Positions 57,907 to 64,000 of a DNA stretch of 64,000 nucleotides are shown one piece after another (position 1 is the stretch's first letter; each line of letters starts with the position of its first letter). The translations under genes and the position numbers were made by a program. Source of the DNA: Bidens hawaiensis (taxonomy: Eukaryota; Streptophyta; Magnoliopsida; Asterales; Asteraceae). The stretch covers positions 33,610 to 97,609 of the forward strand of contig JAIQDT010009133.1 of assembly GCA_021521415.1 (NCBI GenBank). The letters run 5' to 3'. The notes beneath the pieces were generated by a model. That model was not told where the DNA came from. It saw only the letters and a program-made list of their open reading frames with translations, and ran no database searches.

Positions 57907-59231
57907 TATAATTTAGCTAAACCGAGAATATTTTTTTTACGTTTTTTTAGAAACTGGGATGATAAATAAGAACTTTGTTTTTTTCTTTTTTTATTTTTGT
58001 GTTTTTTTTTGTTTTATGATTTTTTTTTATTTTTAGGTTTTTTTGTGGTCCAAAATGGTTCTCATAGTTCTCAATTCCCAAAAAGTTCTCACATGATCCT
58101 GATCCTATATCTATATATCTATATATATATAGGGTAAAGTTAACGTACAAATGAAAAAAATATGCAAAACGTGCGAACTGAAACAAAATAGGAGGCGGCG
58201 GCATTTTTGTAAATAAATGGAAATTATGTTTGTAACGTAATTGCTTGTTAATACAATAAAACACATAGTGTAATTTAATTACACTATATTTATTTTACAA
58301 GTTGTGTAATTTAATTACACTACATTTATTTTATAAGCAATGTAATATAATTACACTATATAGTTTACAAACAGAGTAATAAAATTACTTTATTTGTAAA
58401 CTATATAGTGTAATTAAATTACACTACTCTTTTTATGAATGTTCGATGAAGATGCCGTGCCTCGTGCCGTCCTCTTCAGCTCGCTCGATGAGGTATTTGA
58501 AAAATTGTATGCTACTATCGTTTGAAAAAAATATCATTATCAGAATCGTTCGCTATATAAATATCCCAAGATCATCGTTGAGAAATTAGCCATTAGGGGC
58601 CTGAGTGAATAAAAATGGTGAATGTTTGAGTGTAAATAAAAATGATAATATGTTTGAGTGAATAAAAATGATGAAGTGTTAGTGTTATTTATATGTAATA
58701 AATTAATTATTAATGAGTGTTTTTTAATTCTTCAAAATGGTCTCCAATAGTCATGTTATATAGGTAAACATTTGCCATATATTGTAATTTGATAAGCTAG
58801 CCACATAAGTGGTTGTGGGTTTGTTTTACGGTTTGAAACACATGAATTTTACCCACTAACGTGCCTTGGCCCCTCTAATAATAAACAAACATATATATCT
58901 AAACGAACTTAACCATGACAAATGCAAACAAACATTCATGAACAAACTTAAACAAGCATATGATCAAACGTTCACGAATACAATTAAACATACATAACCC
59001 TGTTCATGCCATCTTACCCAGCGAAATTCTTTGTTCATGCTCATTTGGTTATTAAACCGACAAACATAAACAAACTTTCCGTCCTAACGTTTGAGTAAAC
59101 ATAAGCCTAAATTTAACGGGTAGGAAGGAGATATTCATATTATAATATTATTCCTCCAACACCTGCCTTTCAAATACAATCCTCAAGTCCTCAACCCCAA
59201 CCAACCAAATAACCCGCCGGTTAACCGGAAT
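57907..59231. other. Intergenic with foldback DNA
   Basis: T-rich tract to 58100, then a stretch starting ATAGGGTAAAGTTAACGTAC that looks like the start of a dispersed element, the palindrome cluster at 58267-58435, and an unremarkable region before the PPR gene. Confidence 0.5.
58267..58435. repeat. Cluster of AGTGTAATTTAATTACACT-type palindromes and a 21 bp stem
   Basis: Palindromic words AGTGTAATTTAATTACACT (58267-58285) and close variants recur four or five times. In addition 58351-58371 and 58393-58413 are exact reverse complements (21 bp) around a loop that itself contains AGTAAT-AAA-ATTACT. Confidence 0.9.
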
Positions 59232-59822
59232 ATGAAAACCACCACCACTCTCACTCTCACTCTCACCATAGCCGCCTCCTCAGTCTCCACTCCACCACCA
59301 CTCCCTAAACACACTAAACCACCACCCAAACACCCAAAACCACCACCACCCACCAAAACCCACCGTCCACCTCTATTCTCCACTTTCAAATGGGGCCCAC
59401 AGCATAAAAACACCCACACCTAGATCAATTACTACGCCGAATTAGCTTCCAAGCTTGCCGAAGACGCCAGGTTTGATGATTTGCTCATGATTGTGGAAAC
59501 GGTTGTTGCTTCTGGTGGCGGTGTGAAGCCGGGTGAGTTTGCGGCATTGTTAGATTATGAGATGCTTTTGAAGGGGTTTTTGGGTGTGGTTGGGAATAGT
59601 GAGGGAGTTGATAGATTGATTGGGGTTTTGACCGGGTTTCGGAAGTTGGGGATTGGTGGGGTGGTGGAAGCGGTGGTGTCGGATCGGTCGGTTGTGGGGG
59701 CGGTTGGTCGGGAATGTAGACGGGGTTTGAAATTGGGCGGTGTGGATGAGGTTGTTGTTTTGATGGAAACACTGTCTGGTAATGTTTCCTGACCTCAATT
59801 TTTGTTCAAGTTGAAGTAGTTG

Positions 59823-60910
59823 TAGGGATAGCAATGTGTCGGGTAATTACCTGTCGGACGGTATACCCGTGTTGGGTTCGTAGGCCTTTTTGTTTAGGCC
59901 CGGTTTATTATTTGAAGTCCAAATGGCATACGGGTGTAGGGTGGCCAGACCGAAGCCCGGCCCGGTTTAGATTTCTTGTTTAATAAGATGCAAACCCTAG
60001 ACTATTCTCTATATATATGATGTTATGTACTTGTAATCCCTTATCACTCAATAAAGAAATACCTAGTTGCCATCCGTGGTCGTAGGTCAGTTTAGACCGA
60101 ACCATGTTAAATCCTCGTATTCGTTATTGCTTTCGTGTGTGTGTTCATTTCGTGTGTGCGTTTAATCCTAACAACCCGTTAGTAGTATCATTAGTTGTCA
60201 CTTGTCACTATTAACTGAGATTAAAAAGTACAAAAATCTGAAAGGTATAAATCATACGAAACAGGATTAAATACATTTAACAGTGAGACCCAATTTGCTG
60301 TTATTATTAGGTTTATTTTTATAGATGTTTGCTATTATTTTTTGTTCGTATTTGCTAATTTTCGATTATGAGACGTTATTAGTATTTGCTTATTTATATT
60401 TTGTTGTTATTATTAGATTTTTTCATTTGTTGTTATAAGTATTTGTTGGTATTTTGCTGTTATTATTTTGTTCTTGATTTTGATTCTTTTGTTGTAATTT
60501 TTTGGTTTTTTTCTTTGTTATTATAAATCATTGTTTATATAGATTGATATTGTAGTTGGTATTCTTTCTTCTGTTTTCATTTTTATATAAACTGGTATTA
60601 TTTCCTACGTACTCATGTTAAGATTAAAATGTACATGAACCTTCCCCTAAATCATACATATAACAATTTTGTTTTACAACTTTTAAGATATACTATATGT
60701 CGGGTTACTTGGGTATATAATCGGGTAAACAGGGCTATGCTATCGGATAGGTAATCGGGCACATTACAAATCTTATACCCGTCCCAAACACGCAAAAAAT
60801 TTTAAAAGTAATCCCAAATCCGTCCCAAGCCGAATGGGATGGGTATTACCCATCCCAAATGTTTCCGGTTTCGGGTTTTCCTGTCGGTTCGGGTTCTATT
60901 GCAATCCCTA
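59823..60910. mobile_element. hAT-type MITE in PPR intron 1, containing a solo LTR
   Basis: The left end TAGGGATAGCAATG and right end ATTGCAATCCCTA are imperfect inverted repeats. Flanking octamers AGTAGTTG (59815-59822) and AATAGATG (60911-60918) match at 6 of 8 positions. Subterminal GTCGGGTAATTACC-like and TCGGGTTTTCC-like words are mirrored. About 784 bp remain when the inner solo LTR is removed. Confidence 0.65.
59870..60173 (+). mobile_element. Solo LTR of the gag-only copia family
   Basis: 304 bp, TGTTGGGTTCGTAGG...CCTAACA, clearly the same LTR family as 52797-53096 but with scattered differences. Exact ACCCG target duplications flank it (59865-59869 and 60174-60178). No internal part remains. 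Confidence 0.92.
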
Positions 60911-63900
60911 AATAGATGCATCTGAAATTAATTAAAGACATTATTAGATTAATAAAAGTAGGTTTCGGTTAGTTCTTTTAAGTTTAATTAATAAAAAAGT
61001 AGGTTTCGGTTGCTATAGGTAACTCATTTCGCTTATTCTTCCAACTCAATTACTAGAGAATATGTATTAGTTAGGGTTTACCGTTATATCAATGTCATAG
61101 TTTGAAGATATGATTTGATTAGGTTTCCTTTGTAATCATCTGAACTGGCCTCCTACATAAATAGTTTATCAATAATACATGAATACTCATTAAGTCAATA
61201 ACTTACTTGGTTTTTAATTATTATTCAGGATTTGGTTTAACTATTGAAGAGGAAGTGGAACCAAGAGAGGTTATTAGATACTGTGTCAATAAAAGAAATC
61301 CACAAGCAGCCATAAGGTATGCTTTCTTTTTTCTTTACAATGACTGGATGTAAATCAGTCTTCACTGACCTAGATAGTTTTTGAAACCTTCTTTGGTCTG
61401 CTATTCTTGTTTTGCAGGTATGCAAGTTTTTGTACCCGCTCTGATGAAGTATTCTGTACTGCAATACTTGAATTTGGAAAGAGGGTTGATATGGATTCTG
61501 CACTGACTGTTTTTGAGGCATCCAAACAGAAACTGGGCTGCGTAAATATGTACGCTTACCGCACAATCATAGATGTATGTGGTCTTTGTCATGACCATTT
61601 GCAATCTAGAACCATTTATGAGGTATGTTCTTAAATCCATATAAATTCTAATTGTAGTGTACATAAAATTTAGACCATTGTATGTTTACGGTTGACTAAA
61701 TGTCTAAAATGGTTTTCATAAATTCTTCACTGTCTACTGCCATCAAGCATGCGATTTTAAGTACATTAGGCGTCAATGATTAAATTTACACATGTTCCCA
61801 TTTGTTAGTATTTCACATTAGAAAATGGTATCTTTAATTCTTGTTTGTTTTGCATATTTAGGCATCCAGGACTTTTTTGATTGATCACGAGGTCACTTAT
61901 ATTATATCATTTCTGCGAATTTGCTGCAGGAGTTAAATGCTCAAAAGATCAACCCAAATTTGTATGTATTCAACAGTCTTATGAATGTAAATGCCTTTGA
62001 CTTGAGCTACACAATGAATATCTACAAGCATATGCAGGTAATATTCTCGTCCTCACACTCTTTTGCAACTATTTTTGTTTCATTGTCTTGATTCAGTTCT
62101 GAATGGACTTTGCAAACATTTTAACTGATTCAATTTACCAATTCAGAATCTAGGTATTGCTCCAGACATCGCATCATATAATATCCTACTCAAATCATGC
62201 TCACTTGCCGCTAGCCTTGATTTGGCCCAAGAAATTTATAAGGAGGTAGAGTATTTGGAATCAAAAGGCTCATTAAAGTTAGATGTCTTCACATACAGCA
62301 CAATGATTAAGGTACCACATCCATCTTTACAGTCAGTATCTTGTATTTATGAAATAATATTCTTTCCGTCAACATGTGTTGTTTCCATCACATCTCAGGT
62401 GCTTACAGATGCAAGAATGTGGCAAATGGCACTGGGAATGAAAGACAAAATGCTTGAAGCCGGTGTTACTCCAAATATAGTTACATGGTCATCACTAATC
62501 AGTGCATGTGCCAAATCTGGTTTGGTAGATCAAGCATTTGTATTATTTGAAGAAATGCTTTCAGCTGGTTGCATGCCGAATTCACAGTGCTGCAACATCC
62601 TCCTTCATGCATGTGTTAAGGCTTTACAGTATGATAGAGCCTTCCGTTTATTTCAGAATTGGAAAAAACAACTTGTTTCAGATGACCAACAGAAGTTTGA
62701 CACTTGGTGGTTCACAAACTGCTATTAATGTTCCTTTTAAACCTACTGTTTCAACATATAATGTGTTGATGAAAGCTTGTGGCACTGATCACTTTCTTGC
62801 AAAAAGCTTTAATGGATGAGATGGAGACAGTTGGACTTAGCCCTAATCATATAAGCTGGTCAACTCTGATTGGTGTTTATGGTGGCTCGGGAGACGTTAA
62901 GAATGCTGTACAGGTAATAGATATGGTAGCGTTTAAGACTTTAAGAATGCTGTCACCAGTTTTATAGGCAGATGATAGAGACGAAACTACCTATTTTGCA
63001 ACATGTAGCAGAAATCCACATCATATAACCTCTTAACAACTTTTGTCCCTTCAGTGCAGGTTTTGAAAACCATGCGTGAGTCTGGTGTTCCACCTGATGT
63101 TATTGCATATACAGCGGCTATTAAGGTTCAAACTTTTCTGGCTTCTTTGGCGTCTAGCATATCTGAAAATATTAACACTTTTAGTAGACTAATCGTCTTT
63201 AATCAATCTGGCCCTGATTACAAATGATTTTATCTACAGGTTTGTGTAAAACAAAGGGAATTGAACTTGGCATTTTCATTATTTGCAGAGATGAAGAGAT
63301 ATCAAATACAAACCAAATATGGTGAGGAATTTGACCTCTCACAATATGCTCTTAAGTTATATCTGTCAAGAAGAAATCAAAGTTTATATGTTTATAGGTT
63401 AAATTTATACAAATACTAAAGTGTTGAACACTATTGTATTTCAGGTGACATATAACACACTTCTCAGGGCCCGTACCAGATACGGATCCCTAATAGAAGT
63501 TCAACAATGCCTTTCTATATATCAAGACATGCGTAAATCAGGGGTAAGTGTCAAAATTCACATAAGCCTTGTGCTGTGCTGTGTGTTTATACTGAAATAT
63601 ATATATTTTTTGTAATTGTGTAGGTTCAAACCCAATGATTACTATCTCAAGGAACTGATAGAGGAATGGTGCGAAGGGATAATACAAGATAACCATCGAT
63701 CACAAGGTCAGCTTAAATGTACCAGCAGAAGGGATTCAGGTGGACCCCACAGTTTACTGCTCGAGAAAGTTGCATCACATTTGCAGAAGGGTACCCAATC
63801 TATAGCTGTTGATCTTCGAGACCTCACAAAGGTAATACGCAATTAAACGGAATATGATTTCACAATGATTGAAGTTGTAATGCATATTGCTTAACATGAT

Positions 63901-64000
63901 GTATTCAACAGGTTGAAGCACGTATTGTCGTCCTAGCCGTTTTGAGAATGATAAAAGAGAATTACAATCCTGGTAACAGTCACAATTCTTTTATTAACAT

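Larger units (their letters stand above)
59232..63972 (+). pseudogene. Chloroplast-type PPR gene, At5g02830-like, disrupted; continues past the window
   Basis: Exons: 59232-59778, 61229-61316, 61418-61622, 61930-62037, 62147-62311, 62399-62913, 63060-63125, 63240-63321, 63445-63543, 63624-63831, 63912-63972, all with GT-AG borders. The Ser/Thr/Pro-rich N-terminus (MKTTTTLTLTLTIAASSVST) suits a plastid transit peptide. Then YYAELASKLAEDARFDDLLM, DVCGLCHDHLQSRTIYE, NPNLYVFNSLMNVNAFDLSY, PDIASYNILLKSCSLAASLD, TPNIVTWSSLISACAKSGLV and LKELIEEWCEG follow, as in Arabidopsis At5g02830. PPR proteins bind organelle RNA. Faults: TAG at 59420-59422 in exon 1, and four +1 shifts: in an A run near 62665, in an A run near 62801, near 63310 in CAAACC, and in the G run at the end of exon 9 (63541-63544). 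All splice sites are intact. It may be a recent pseudogene or a gene with sequence errors. Confidence 0.8.

Noticed and set aside
59232..59423. Separate 63-residue Pro/Thr-rich gene
   Set aside because: It is the transit-peptide part of PPR exon 1, cut off by the TAG at 59420.

Overview
The window is nuclear DNA of a flowering plant. It has spliced genes with GT-AG introns, Ty1/copia and Ty3/gypsy retrotransposons, Helitrons, hAT and PIF/Harbinger-type miniature elements, and AT-rich intergenic DNA full of trinucleotide microsatellites. No rRNA, tRNA, CRISPR array or bacterial-type operon was seen. The style of the retroelements and of the degenerate F-box genes suggests a eudicot, perhaps Asteraceae; that is an impression, not a measurement.

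Region by region. 1-6.8 kb is intergenic, with a degenerate hAT transposon (3858-4960), a small Helitron-like element and a MITE. 6.87-8.41 kb holds a compact seven-exon gene for the N-terminal domain of the CDC48/p97 ATPase without either AAA module. 9.2-13.6 kb is a patchwork of local duplications containing a DEAD-box RNA helicase exon and, antisense, an RKD (RWP-RK) exon with a stop at the diagnostic tryptophan. 13.8-16.5 kb (minus) is a degenerate ATHILA ORF-1-like gene whose intron hosts a Helitron; a second Helitron with matching ends fills 17.62-20.37 kb. 21.0-22.96 kb is a solo LTR, 23.7-24.4 kb a Harbinger-like MITE, and 25.0-25.7 kb an F-box-like pseudogene split by a MITE.

27.15-48.17 kb is one large nested structure. 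A Tat-lineage Ty3/gypsy element (LTRs 943 and 945 bp, TSD CACAT) carries gag-pol on the plus strand and a seven-exon antisense gene between integrase and the 3' LTR, with its own TATA box. An 8.6 kb Ty1/copia element with an uninterrupted 1346-residue polyprotein (TSD AAAGC) has inserted into the integrase zinc-finger codons of the gypsy element.

48.4-49.64 kb is a second copy of the F-box-like pseudogene. 52.80-55.83 kb is a small copia-type element with 300 bp LTRs (TSD CTGCT) that has gag and a protease remnant but no integrase, reverse transcriptase or RNase H. A solo LTR of the same family (TSD ACCCG) lies inside a hAT-type MITE in the first intron of the last gene, a chloroplast-type PPR gene resembling Arabidopsis At5g02830. 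That gene runs off the right end and has one premature stop plus four apparent +1 shifts in or next to short homopolymers.

Only the CDC48-N gene and the copia polyprotein look uninterrupted. The rest is a record of transposition, nesting, gene-fragment capture and decay.
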